The notes under the pieces are model-generated. The model made no database searches. It saw only the letters and a program-made list of their open reading frames with translations, and was not told where the DNA came from. A stretch of 64,000 nucleotides of DNA. Source: an uncultured Clostridia bacterium (GTDB lineage: Bacteria > Bacillota > Clostridia > Christensenellales > Borkfalkiaceae). This document shows positions 41,188-48,295 of this stretch, one piece after another (position 1 is the first letter of the stretch; the number at the start of each line of letters is the position of its first letter). Made by a program: the position numbers and the translations under genes. The stretch spans positions 1 to 64,000 of the forward strand of contig CANRND010000008.1 of the NCBI GenBank assembly GCA_947631905.1, read 5' to 3'.

Positions 41188-41586
41188 TCAAAGTTCGATC
41201 CCTGCAAGGGAGAGGGCGAACAGCACCCACAAAGCGATTGTTACCGCGATGAGAAGGACGGCGCAGACAACGGAGATCGTTTTGCCACGACCTTTTTTCA
41301 TGACGACCGCCTGACAGGTCGTCTGCGCGCTCATGCCAGTACCCAGCAGAACGTAGATCGGATAGAAAAACGGTTCCGCCTGATGGAGCAAAATGTAACA
41401 AAATTCGATGACGACGACAGTGATGATCATGGCGAGATAGCCGCTGTATGTCACCCATTTCCACTTCGTCTGTTCGCGCTCGTCGCCGTTTTTCTCGTTC
41501 TCCTTACGGCTTCGCGCTAAAATCTCCTCTTTTGAGAGCGTCTGCTCGCTCTCCATGCTTTCGGTTTTCTCCTGCTGTTCGTCCAT
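41188..41586 (-). CDS. DUF6442 family membrane protein (copy 1)
   Basis: A 132-residue protein starting MDEQQEKTESMESEQTLSK with GGAGAGG upstream. It shares the head LSKEEILARSRKENEKNGDE and three helices with the next gene; the two probably arose by tandem duplication. First gene of the operon. Confidence 0.75.
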   Translation of the reverse strand: MDEQQEKTESMESEQTLSKEEILARSRKENEKNGDEREQTKWKWVTYSGYLAMIITVVVIEFCYILLHQAEPFFYPIYVLLGTGMSAQTTCQAVVMKKGRGKTISVVCAVLLIAVTIALWVLFALSLAGIEL

Positions 41587-41600
41587 ATTCCTCTCCTTGC

Positions 41601-41649
41601 AAAGTAAACTTGGTATGTCTATCATAGCATTGCCAAGTAAACTTGTCAA
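41601..41649 (-). promoter_or_regulatory. Promoter with two operator boxes for the DUF6442 operon
   Basis: Minus strand TTGACA (41644-41649), 17 bp, TATGAT (41621-41626). Two near-identical boxes, CCAAGTAAACTTG (41633-41645) over the spacer and -35, and AAAGTAAACTTGG (41601-41613) just past the transcript start, share the palindrome CAAGT-NN-ACTTG. They are likely operators for the operon's XRE protein. Confidence 0.82.
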
Positions 41650-41754
41650 GCGTTTGGATAAAAAAAGTCGGAAAATATTTTATCCGACTGATTTACTCCT
41701 TGACACCATTCCAAATTGTCATAGAATGGTTTACCCAGCTCCACTGTCCTGATA

Positions 41755-41843
41755 TGTCATTTCGACCGAAGCCGCAGGCGGAGTGGAGAAATCTCGCCTT
41801 ATAATAATGCGGTAGAGATTTCTCGACTACGCTCGAAATGACA
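41755..41843. repeat. TGTCATTTCGA-type palindromic repeat
   Basis: An 89-bp element with inverted ends TGTCATTTCGA ... TCGAAATGACA and inner arms GGAGAAATCTC / GAGATTTCTC. Related fragments occur at 54553-54590 and 62211-62247. The rest of the 41587-41873 gap, beyond the operon promoter, shows no gene. Confidence 0.8.
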
Positions 41844-41873
41844 TAATGAACGTGCCATAGATCTTTCGTGAAC

Positions 41874-42488
41874 TTAAAACGGATAAAAATATCTCTTGCC
41901 TGCGGAAACTGTCGCTTTTCCGTTGAAAAAGTCCCGTGCGCGGGCGGTGAAGTCCCCCTCTGCGCTCTCCTTTACCATAACGGTGAAGCGCGCCTTGTCG
42001 GCAAATTCCCGCGAAAGCACGATCTCCTGTTCCAAAAACCGCATCGCGGCGTTCACGTCGGGATAGTCCACTTCGAGAGAAAGCTCCACGCCCGTGGTGT
42101 ACACCCGTTTTTCCGCCGCTTCCGCGCCCTCCGCCGCGCCGCCCGCGTAGGCCCGCGTGAGGCCGCCCGCGCCGAGCTTGACGCCGCCGAAATAGCGCAC
42201 CACGGCAATCGCCGTCTCCCTGAGGTTCTGCGCCTTGATCACACCCAAAATGGGCATGCCCGCCGTTCCCTGCGGCTCTCCGTCGTCCGAAAAGCGCTGT
42301 TCATTGCCGATCTTATCGGCAATATATCCGTAGCAGACGTGCGTCGCCGCAGGGTGAAGCGCGCGAATACGGGCAAGAAAGGCTTTTGCCTCCTCCTCAC
42401 CCTCCGTATGCGCGACGTAAGTCAAAAACTTGCTCTTTTCGATCGTCCTTTCGGTGACGGTCTCCCCCACGACGCTTCTGTATTCCAT
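41874..42488 (-). CDS. YigZ/IMPACT family protein
   Basis: A 204-residue UPF0029 protein. Pattern: MEYRSVVGETVTERTIEKSK, THVCYGYIADKIGNEQRFSD, DDGEPQGTAGMPIL and VVRYFGGVKLGAGGLTRAYA, followed by the ferredoxin-like C-terminal domain. Molecular role is unsettled in bacteria. It begins at the base after the tyrS stop codon, so it is translated with tyrS. Confidence 0.92.
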   Translation of the reverse strand: MEYRSVVGETVTERTIEKSKFLTYVAHTEGEEEAKAFLARIRALHPAATHVCYGYIADKIGNEQRFSDDGEPQGTAGMPILGVIKAQNLRETAIAVVRYFGGVKLGAGGLTRAYAGGAAEGAEAAEKRVYTTGVELSLEVDYPDVNAAMRFLEQEIVLSREFADKARFTVMVKESAEGDFTARARDFFNGKATVSAGKRYFYPF

Positions 42489-43700
42489 TTATTTGCGCAC
42501 GACCTTGATATGGACTTTCTTTCCCTTGTGGAGAATAAATTCCCCAGCGGGAAGGGGCATATTCACGTCGGCCGCTTTCACGTCCCCCACCGAGACGCCG
42601 CCCTGCTCCACAAGCCGCCGCGCCTCGCCGTTGCTCTTGCACAGCCCCGTGGCGACAAGTGCGCCGAGAAGCGTTGTAGTATCCGCGGGGATCTCCTTTT
42701 CGGGCATTTCCCCCTCGCCGCCGAATGCGGCGCGCGCCTGCGACTGCGCGAGGTTTGCCGCCTCTTCGCCGTGAACCATTTTGGTAAGTTCAAAGGCGAG
42801 CCGCTCTTTTGCGGCGTTCATGCGCTCGTCGCGGTGAGCGCAAAGCCCCTTGATCTCTTCGAGCGGGACAAAGGTCAACAGGCAGAAGCACTTTTCCACG
42901 TCGTCGTCCGCCGTGTTCCGCCAATATTGATAAAATTCGTAGGGACTCGTCTTGTTTTCGTCGAGCCATACCGCGCCTTTCTGGGTCTTGCCCATCTTCT
43001 TGCCCTCGCTCGTGGTGAGGAGCTGGAAGGTCATGGCGTAGGCGGGCTTTCTCTCCTTTCTGCGGATGAGGTCCGCGCCCGCCAAAATGTTGCTCCACTG
43101 GTCGTCGCCGCCGAGTTCGAGCGAACAGCCGTATTTTTGGTGAAGCACGAGGAAATCGTACGCCTGCATGAGCATGTAGTTGAATTCGAGGAAGGAAAGC
43201 CCCCGCTCCATGCGCGCCTTGAAGCACTCCGCCGTGAGCATTTTGTTGACGGAGAAATGCACGCCGATGTCCCGCAGAAAGTCGATGTAGTTGAGGTTCA
43301 AAAGCCAATCGGCATTGTTGACGACGATCGCGCCGTTCTCCCCCTCGAAAGAGATGAACTTCGCCATCTGTTTTTTGAAGCACTCCACGTGGTGGGCGAT
43401 GGTCTCTTTCGTCATCATGGAGCGCATGTCCGTCCTGCCCGAGGGATCGCCGACCATCGCCGTTCCCCCGCCGATCAAAATAATGGGCTTGTGTCCCGCG
43501 AGTTGCATGTGCCGCATCGCAACGAGCTGCATAAAATGCCCCACATGCAGGCTGTCCGCCGTCGGATCGAACCCGATGTAAAAAGGAACGCTCTCCTTGC
43601 CCAAAAGCTCGTAAAGCTCGTCCTCGTAGACCGTTTGTTTGATAAATCCCCGCGCGCGCAGGGTGTCCATGACATTTTGCATAAGAAACTCCGCATTCAT
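42489..43700 (-). CDS. tyrS: Tyrosyl-tRNA synthetase
   Basis: A 403-residue class I synthetase. HIGH-type HVGH at 52-55, KMSKS-type [14 protein letters not shown] in the middle, and a C-terminal S4 RNA-binding domain ([20 protein letters not shown]). It charges tRNA-Tyr. There is no T-box leader: a promoter (43715-43743) places the transcript start about 7 bases before the ATG, with no ribosome site. Confidence 0.96.
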   Translation of the reverse strand: MNAEFLMQNVMDTLRARGFIKQTVYEDELYELLGKESVPFYIGFDPTADSLHVGHFMQLVAMRHMQLAGHKPIILIGGGTAMVGDPSGRTDMRSMMTKETIAHHVECFKKQMAKFISFEGENGAIVVNNADWLLNLNYIDFLRDIGVHFSVNKMLTAECFKARMERGLSFLEFNYMLMQAYDFLVLHQKYGCSLELGGDDQWSNILAGADLIRRKERKPAYAMTFQLLTTSEGKKMGKTQKGAVWLDENKTSPYEFYQYWRNTADDDVEKCFCLLTFVPLEEIKGLCAHRDERMNAAKERLAFELTKMVHGEEAANLAQSQARAAFGGEGEMPEKEIPADTTTLLGALVATGLCKSNGEARRLVEQGGVSVGDVKAADVNMPLPAGEFILHKGKKVHIKVVRK

Positions 43701-43714
43701 ATGTGATTTCTATT

Positions 43715-43743
43715 ATTTTACACGCAAGCGCGCATTTTGTCAA
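43715..43743 (-). promoter_or_regulatory. Promoter of tyrS-yigZ
   Basis: Minus strand TTGACA (43738-43743), 17 bp, TAAAAT (43715-43720). Fourteen bases to the ATG. Confidence 0.82.
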
Positions 43744-43931
43744 TGAAAAAGCGCATATTCACGATTTTTTCGGCTGTCACGCCTTTCCGTAAGGTCCGCC
43801 CCGCAAAGCGAGCGTAACCCGTTCAAACGGCTCAGCCGCGCGGCGACGCGGGCGCGCAGTTCCGCGTTGCGTTTTTCGGCAAGCGCGCGCCTGCCCTCTT
43901 CCAAAACCCGTTCAATCTCTTTGTTTGTCAT
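43740..43931 (-). CDS. Small charged protein (63 aa)
   Basis: A 63-residue protein, MTNKEIERVLEEGRRALAEK, an Arg/Glu/Ala-rich single-helix region followed by a basic tail. AAGGAG precedes the ATG. It is divergent from the WYL regulator and shares with it the palindromic spacer at 43968-43988. Family unknown. Confidence 0.6.
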   Translation of the reverse strand: MTNKEIERVLEEGRRALAEKRNAELRARVAARLSRLNGLRSLCGADLTERRDSRKNREYALFH

Positions 43932-43967
43932 TCTGTTCTCCTTTTCAAGAAAAATTATAGCCATGTT

Positions 43968-43998
43968 ACTTGACATATATTGTCAAGTTTGGTAAAAT
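43968..43998 (+). promoter_or_regulatory. WYL-regulator promoter under a 21-bp palindrome
   Basis: TTGACA (43970-43975), 17 bp, TAAAAT (43993-43998). The -35 lies in the perfect-armed palindrome 43968-43988 (arms ACTTGACA / TGTCAAGT, centre TATAT), also upstream of the divergent small gene; a likely autoregulatory operator. Confidence 0.78.
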
Positions 43999-44035
43999 TT
44001 TTTAGGAAATATAAACTTTTTTCGGAGAAAAACAA

Positions 44036-44965
44036 ATGAAATTTCAAATCATGCTCGGGATCCTCTTCACTTTGCTTGCCCGCCGCAAGATCAGCGCGGG
44101 CGAGCTTGCCGCAAAATACGACGTTTCCACGCGTTCGATCTACCGCTATGTGGACGAAATGACGATCGCGGGGATCCCCATCGACGTGACGCGAGGCCAG
44201 AACGGCGGCATCTATATTTCGGACGCGTTCAAACTCCCGAAAGGACTGATGACGAAAGAGGAATATTCGCGCGCGGTCGGCGCCATGCTTGCGATGAACG
44301 AGCAGCTCTCGGACCCTGTTCTCGACTCCGCGATCCGCAAGATCACGGCGCAGATGAAGTCGGAAAAATTCGATTCCGGTCTCAGCGGGAATATTTTGGT
44401 CGACAGCGGGACGTGGGGCGACGAGCGGAAATTTTCGGAAAAGCTCTCCTTGATCGAAAACGCCATAGAGGCGCAAGAGGCGCTTGAAATCGATTATTGC
44501 TCCCGTGAACGCGAACACACGAAGCGCAAGATCTATCCGCACCTTTTGGTGCTGAAACAAAACCTTTGGTATGTTTACGCCTATTGCACGGTACGAAACG
44601 CTTTCCGCATGTTCAAATTGGGGCGGATGCGTACCATCATGCGGACGGGAGAGACCTTTGAGCGCATTCCTTTTGCGCGCGAGGACGTACCGCTCAAATT
44701 CTGGCACGACAGCGAAGCCACGGTAAACGCCCGTTTCGAGATCATGCCCGAGTCCATCACCTACGCCGAGGAGTGGCTGGGGATCGAAAACGTGACGAAG
44801 CAGGGCGACAAATATATCTGCGAGGTCTCCCTCCACGACGACGAGTCCCTCGTCAAGACCATTCTCGCCGCAGGAGCGGGCTTTCGGGTCCTCTCCCCCG
44901 CCTCTCTTGCGGAGCGGGTCAGGGCGGAAGCAAATCGTCTCCTGGAAAGCTATTCCCGCGTGTAG
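44036..44965 (+). CDS. WYL-domain transcriptional regulator
   Basis: A 309-residue regulator: N-terminal DeoR-like winged helix (LARRKISAGELAAKYDVSTR, SIYRYVDEMTIAGIPIDV, GGIYISDAF), then a WYL ligand-binding domain (~150-230: LEIDYCSREREHTKRKIYPH, NLWYVYAYCTVRNAFRMFKL) and a WCX tail. Ligand unknown; WYL proteins often sense nucleotides or nucleic acids. It is placed next to, but probably separate from, the MurG-like gene. Confidence 0.9.
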   Translation: MKFQIMLGILFTLLARRKISAGELAAKYDVSTRSIYRYVDEMTIAGIPIDVTRGQNGGIYISDAFKLPKGLMTKEEYSRAVGAMLAMNEQLSDPVLDSAIRKITAQMKSEKFDSGLSGNILVDSGTWGDERKFSEKLSLIENAIEAQEALEIDYCSREREHTKRKIYPHLLVLKQNLWYVYAYCTVRNAFRMFKLGRMRTIMRTGETFERIPFAREDVPLKFWHDSEATVNARFEIMPESITYAEEWLGIENVTKQGDKYICEVSLHDDESLVKTILAAGAGFRVLSPASLAERVRAEANRLLESYSRV

Positions 44966-45006
44966 TGTAAAAAACATGCCCGATCTGCATATACTGTAAG
45001 ACGGGC

Positions 45007-46029
45007 ATGAAATATCTTCTCTTTTGCGGCGGCGGGAGCGCGGGACACGTCGTTCCCAATCTCGCCGTTATGAACGAACTCAAATATTCTTACAAGCTCG
45101 CCTATATGGGGACGTGCGGCATCGAAAAGACGCTCGTTTCCGAGGCGGGCTATCCCTTTTTCGAAGTGGACTGTCCCAAACTCGTGCGCTCGCTCACCCT
45201 TGAAAATTTCAAGATCCCCATGCGGCTTCGCAAGGCGGAGCAAGAAGCGCTGAAAGTTTTGGAGACGGAAAAGCCCGACCTCATATTCTCTAAGGGGGGC
45301 TTTGCGAGTTACCCCGCAGTTTGGGCGGCGCACAAACTCGGCATTCCCGCGTTCACCCATGAGAGCGACTTCTCTCCCGGGCTTACCACAAAGCTCGTCG
45401 CCAAAAAGTGTAAATTTGTGCTTACCTCTTTTCCCGAGACCGCAAAGTTGTTTCCGAACGGCAAACATGTCGGGTCCCCCATGCGCAAAGAGCTGTTCCG
45501 CGGGGACCGCGAACGCGCCTTAAAGAAATACTCCCTGTCGGGGGAGCGGCCCGTGCTTCTCGTCCTCGGCGGCGGGAGCGGCAGCCGCGCCATCAACGAA
45601 GCGGTCGTCAAAAATCTTCCTGCGCTTCTGAAATATTGGCAAATTCTGCACCTCACGGGGAAGAACGGCGAAGAGATCGGGCAAAGCGGGTATGTTTGCA
45701 GGGAATTTGAAAACGACATGGGAAGCGCCTACGCCGCCTGCGACGCCGTGCTTTGCCGTGCGGGAAGCAACACGGTGTTTGAGGTGCTGGCGCTCAAAAA
45801 GCCCGCCCTTTTCGTGCCGCTCGAAAGAGGTTCCCGCGGAGACCAGCTTCAAAACGCCCTCTACTTCGAACGCCGCGGACTGTGCAAAATTTTGCGGGAA
45901 AGCGAGCTTTCCGCTCTCCCCAACGCGCTCTCCGCCCTGCAAAAAGACGAAGCGTTGCGTTTTTCCCTTTCCGCCTGCGAGATCGAAAACGGCACGCCGA
46001 AGATCATCGACCTCATTAAATCCTTTTAA
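45007..46029 (+). CDS. murG: UDP-N-acetylglucosamine transferase MurG
   Basis: A 340-residue MurG-like glycosyltransferase. N-terminal GGGSAGHVVPNLAVM, middle FSKGGFASYPAVWAAHKLGI, second domain VLGGGSGSRAINE and donor-binding CRAGSNTVFEVLALKKPALF ... RGDQLQNA. It adds GlcNAc to lipid I at the inner membrane face, the last cytoplasmic step of peptidoglycan precursor synthesis. TATACT (44990-44995) ends 11 bases before the ATG and no ribosome site is visible. It is outside any dcw cluster and could be a paralogue. Confidence 0.9.
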   Translation: MKYLLFCGGGSAGHVVPNLAVMNELKYSYKLAYMGTCGIEKTLVSEAGYPFFEVDCPKLVRSLTLENFKIPMRLRKAEQEALKVLETEKPDLIFSKGGFASYPAVWAAHKLGIPAFTHESDFSPGLTTKLVAKKCKFVLTSFPETAKLFPNGKHVGSPMRKELFRGDRERALKKYSLSGERPVLLVLGGGSGSRAINEAVVKNLPALLKYWQILHLTGKNGEEIGQSGYVCREFENDMGSAYAACDAVLCRAGSNTVFEVLALKKPALFVPLERGSRGDQLQNALYFERRGLCKILRESELSALPNALSALQKDEALRFSLSACEIENGTPKIIDLIKSF

Positions 46030-46691
46030 GTTTTGGGGGCGAGGTCGTAACCGTTCCCGAAGATGTCCGCTTGCAGATAGGATTCGGGGACCTTGCCGAG
46101 CAGTACGCTCTCGCAGATCAACACTTCCGTGCGGGAGGCGAAATTGCGGGTCCCCGACGGCATGATGATGGAAATATCGGCAACGATCTCCAAATAGATG
46201 GAATGTTTGGTCTGGTTTACGCCCGCCTCTTCGAACGTAGAAGCAAAGCGGCACTCTACGTTGGAAATGGGAATGATCTTCATGTGGATTTTCGGGCCGA
46301 AGCCCGCCCACGCTTCAATGCCCGAAAACGCGCCGAGCGGCACTTCCACCCCGCCCTCGCTCATCTTTTGCAAGTTTTCCTGCGACATATACGCCGTATC
46401 GCGCGCGATACGGTTGATCTGGAATGGGTTGGACGTGATCGCCGTGATGTTCCCCGCTTCGTCGCGGTTGACGGTGACAAGTTCTTCATAGCGCACGCGG
46501 TCGGAGAGGGTGTAATACACGGCGTCGTTGACGGCGACTGTGGTGATCGACCGCATGGACGCCTCCGCAACGGAGATGAGAACTTTTGTGATGTTGACGT
46601 TCAGGATCACGATCAAAGCGAGCAATGAAAGTGCGACGAGCGCAAAAATGACGCGCCGCCGCACTTTGTTTTTGGGGCGGCGATATTTCAC
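46026..46691 (-). CDS. yunB: Sporulation protein YunB
   Basis: A 221-residue protein with one N-terminal helix (VIFALVALSLLALIVILNVN) and the YunB pattern: NAVYYTL-like region (NDAVYYTLSDRVRYEELVTV), DEAGNITAITSNPFQINRIA, VPLGAFSGIEAWAGFGPKIH and DISIIMPSGTRNF. In Bacillus YunB is a mother-cell sporulation protein. The start is a GTG. A sigma-E-like promoter lies at 46698-46726. Confidence 0.88.
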   Translation of the reverse strand: MKYRRPKNKVRRRVIFALVALSLLALIVILNVNITKVLISVAEASMRSITTVAVNDAVYYTLSDRVRYEELVTVNRDEAGNITAITSNPFQINRIARDTAYMSQENLQKMSEGGVEVPLGAFSGIEAWAGFGPKIHMKIIPISNVECRFASTFEEAGVNQTKHSIYLEIVADISIIMPSGTRNFASRTEVLICESVLLGKVPESYLQADIFGNGYDLAPKT

Positions 46692-46697
46692 GCCCCT

Positions 46698-46726
46698 ATT
46701 TTATGCCTTGTCCCGCACCGATATGA
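46698..46726 (-). promoter_or_regulatory. Sigma-E-like promoter of yunB
   Basis: Minus strand TCATATC (46720-46726), 14 bp, CATAAAAT (46698-46705), close to the sigma-E consensus kmATAtT-N14-CATACAnT. Six bases separate it from the GTG start. Confidence 0.6.
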
Positions 46727-46748
46727 ACGGGGCGACATAGAATGGACT

Positions 46749-47243
46749 ATGCCTTACGAACTCCATCCTTATGACAGAAATAAAGCTGTCGATTATGCCC
46801 GCCGCTGGGCGTTTTCGAGAAACCCCGCCTATTACGATTTCAGCGCGATCGGGGGCGACTGCACCAACTTCGCCTCGCAATGTATCTTTGCGGGCGCGGG
46901 CGTGATGAATTTTACCCCCGTCTACGGGTGGTTCTACCGCTCGGCGAGCGATCGGACCGCCTCATGGACGGGGGTGGAATATCTCTATAACTTTTTGGTA
47001 AGCAACGAGGGCACAGGTCCCTTTGCCGAGGTTGTTCCGCTTGACGGGTTGGAGATCGGCGACATCGTGCAACTCGGACGGGAGACGGGCGATTTTTATC
47101 ATTCCCCCGTCGTTGTGGGATTTTCGGGGCGAAATATCCTCGTGGCGGCGCATTCTTACGACGCATTCGGAAAGACCCTCGCCTCCTACCGCGCTCCCGT
47201 CACGCGCGGTTTGCACATTTTAGGCGTGCGAAAAGAACTATGA
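46749..47243 (+). CDS. Amidase-domain (Amidase_6) protein
   Basis: A 164-residue protein matching the putative amidase domain PF12671: YDRNKAVDYARRWAFSRNPA, GGDCTNFASQCIFAGAGVM with the likely catalytic Cys, and a His in FYHSPVVVGF or AAHSYDA. These occur in sporulating Firmicutes and may act on cell wall. No signal peptide. TAGAAT ends five bases before the ATG (46738-46743), another possible leaderless start, though the -35 is poor. Confidence 0.85.
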   Translation: MPYELHPYDRNKAVDYARRWAFSRNPAYYDFSAIGGDCTNFASQCIFAGAGVMNFTPVYGWFYRSASDRTASWTGVEYLYNFLVSNEGTGPFAEVVPLDGLEIGDIVQLGRETGDFYHSPVVVGFSGRNILVAAHSYDAFGKTLASYRAPVTRGLHILGVRKEL

Positions 47244-48038
47244 CAGCAGTCCCGTGACCCAGAGAAGAAAGTCCGCAAGGCGGGGTGAAGCGTTTTCGTT
47301 GAGCCATGCGGCGAGCGCTTCCAATCCGTCTTTGAGCAGAAACGCATGCGCTCCCTCGGCTTTGGAGAGTCCGACCGCGAGATAGCCTTTTGCCCAATCA
47401 CCCACGGCATACTGTCCGATCGCCGCACCGCCGATCGCAAGCTGACCGATCGCAAGACCTCCCATTGCAAACAATCCGACTGCAATCCCACCGATTGCAA
47501 TACCGCCAACCGCTATGCCTCCGAAAGAAACGCCTCCGACTGCGATACTGCCAAAAGCGAGAAGCCCAAAAGAGAACACGCCGAACGCAAGCAACCCGAC
47601 GGAGATCAGCCCCAGCGACACAAAGCCGAACGAGACAAGCCCGACCGCAAAGATGCCGTGTGCGCGGCATCCGAACCCAAAATTGATATGGATAATCGGC
47701 AGGCCAAATATACGCTTCTTTGAAATATATTCGAACCGCATCTTTCCTCGGTGATCGATCACGCCCCATGTTACCCCCTTTCCGGCGTCCGAGGAAGACC
47801 GTCCCGATTCCGCAGGCGGATCGTTCTTTCTTTCTTCGGGTTCCTTGCCGAGGAGCAATTCATCCGCCGAAAGAGAAAACAACCTGCACAATTCAAGGAC
47901 TTTCTCCGTTTCGGGGAACGCGGCGTCCGATTCCCATTTGCTCACCGCCTGTCTCGTTACACCGAGCTTTTCCGCGAGTTCCTCCTGCGTAAGCCCGGCT
48001 TTCTTTCTGCATTCGAAAATCTTTTGGCCGGTCGTCAT
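47238..48038 (-). CDS. XRE regulator fused to a 19-unit glycine pentad repeat
   Basis: A 266-residue protein. Residues 1-65 are an Xre HTH (GQKIFECRKKAGLTQEELAE, TRQAVSKWESDAAFPE). A charged linker and a short folded part follow. Residues 129-223 are nineteen pentads of the form xx[SA]xG (such as LVSFG, GIAVG, QLAIG), an uninterrupted hydrophobic repeat (bases 47370-47654). The tail is amphipathic. The repeat may form a beta-solenoid or insert in the membrane, which would make this a membrane-linked regulator. The targets are unknown. Confidence 0.85.
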   Translation of the reverse strand: MTTGQKIFECRKKAGLTQEELAEKLGVTRQAVSKWESDAAFPETEKVLELCRLFSLSADELLLGKEPEERKNDPPAESGRSSSDAGKGVTWGVIDHRGKMRFEYISKKRIFGLPIIHINFGFGCRAHGIFAVGLVSFGFVSLGLISVGLLAFGVFSFGLLAFGSIAVGGVSFGGIAVGGIAIGGIAVGLFAMGGLAIGQLAIGGAAIGQYAVGDWAKGYLAVGLSKAEGAHAFLLKDGLEALAAWLNENASPRLADFLLWVTGLLS

Positions 48039-48140
48039 GTTCGCCTCCTTACGCGGTTATCATATCACAGAAAGCTACGCAACTTCAACCGATTTTCCGT
48101 TGCGATTTGTCAATTTTCGGTTGCGTGCCGTGATTTTATA

Positions 48141-48170
48141 AAAAAATCGGGAGTTTTCTCCCGATTTTTT
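48141..48170 (-). terminator. Terminator of the MacB-like operon
   Basis: Perfect 13-bp stem AAAAAATCGGGAG / CTCCCGATTTTTT with loop TTTT, touching the stop codon of the 25-residue gene. Confidence 0.88.
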
Positions 48171-48247
48171 TATTTGGTTAAAAGCGATTTCAGATATTCC
48201 TCGTACTCCTCGTCGGTAAGTTTCGGAAGTTTGTTTTTCTTTGCCAT
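48170..48247 (-). CDS. Small charged peptide (25 aa) after the ABC transporter
   Basis: A 25-codon reading frame MAKKNKLPKLTDEEYEEYLK ending SLLTK. AAAGAGGTG stands seven bases before the ATG, and the stop merges with a strong terminator, so it is placed as the final cistron of the ABC transporter operon, 48 bp after it. Strongly charged, probably one helix. No family recognised. Confidence 0.6.
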   Translation of the reverse strand: MAKKNKLPKLTDEEYEEYLKSLLTK

Positions 48248-48295
48248 ACAGCACCTCTTTCCATTTGAAAGAAGTATGCCCCACGGCCCCGCCTT

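Noticed and set aside
41868-43706. A 612-codon open frame on the plus strand
   Set aside because: It is the exact antisense of tyrS and yigZ, both clear families; long shadows are expected in this G+C-rich codon usage.
43701-43740. T-box leader for tyrS
   Set aside because: The promoter leaves a leader of about seven bases, far too short for a T-box.
48075-48284. A 69-codon minus-strand frame over the end of the ABC operon
   Set aside because: It overlaps the better supported 25-codon gene and runs through the terminator.
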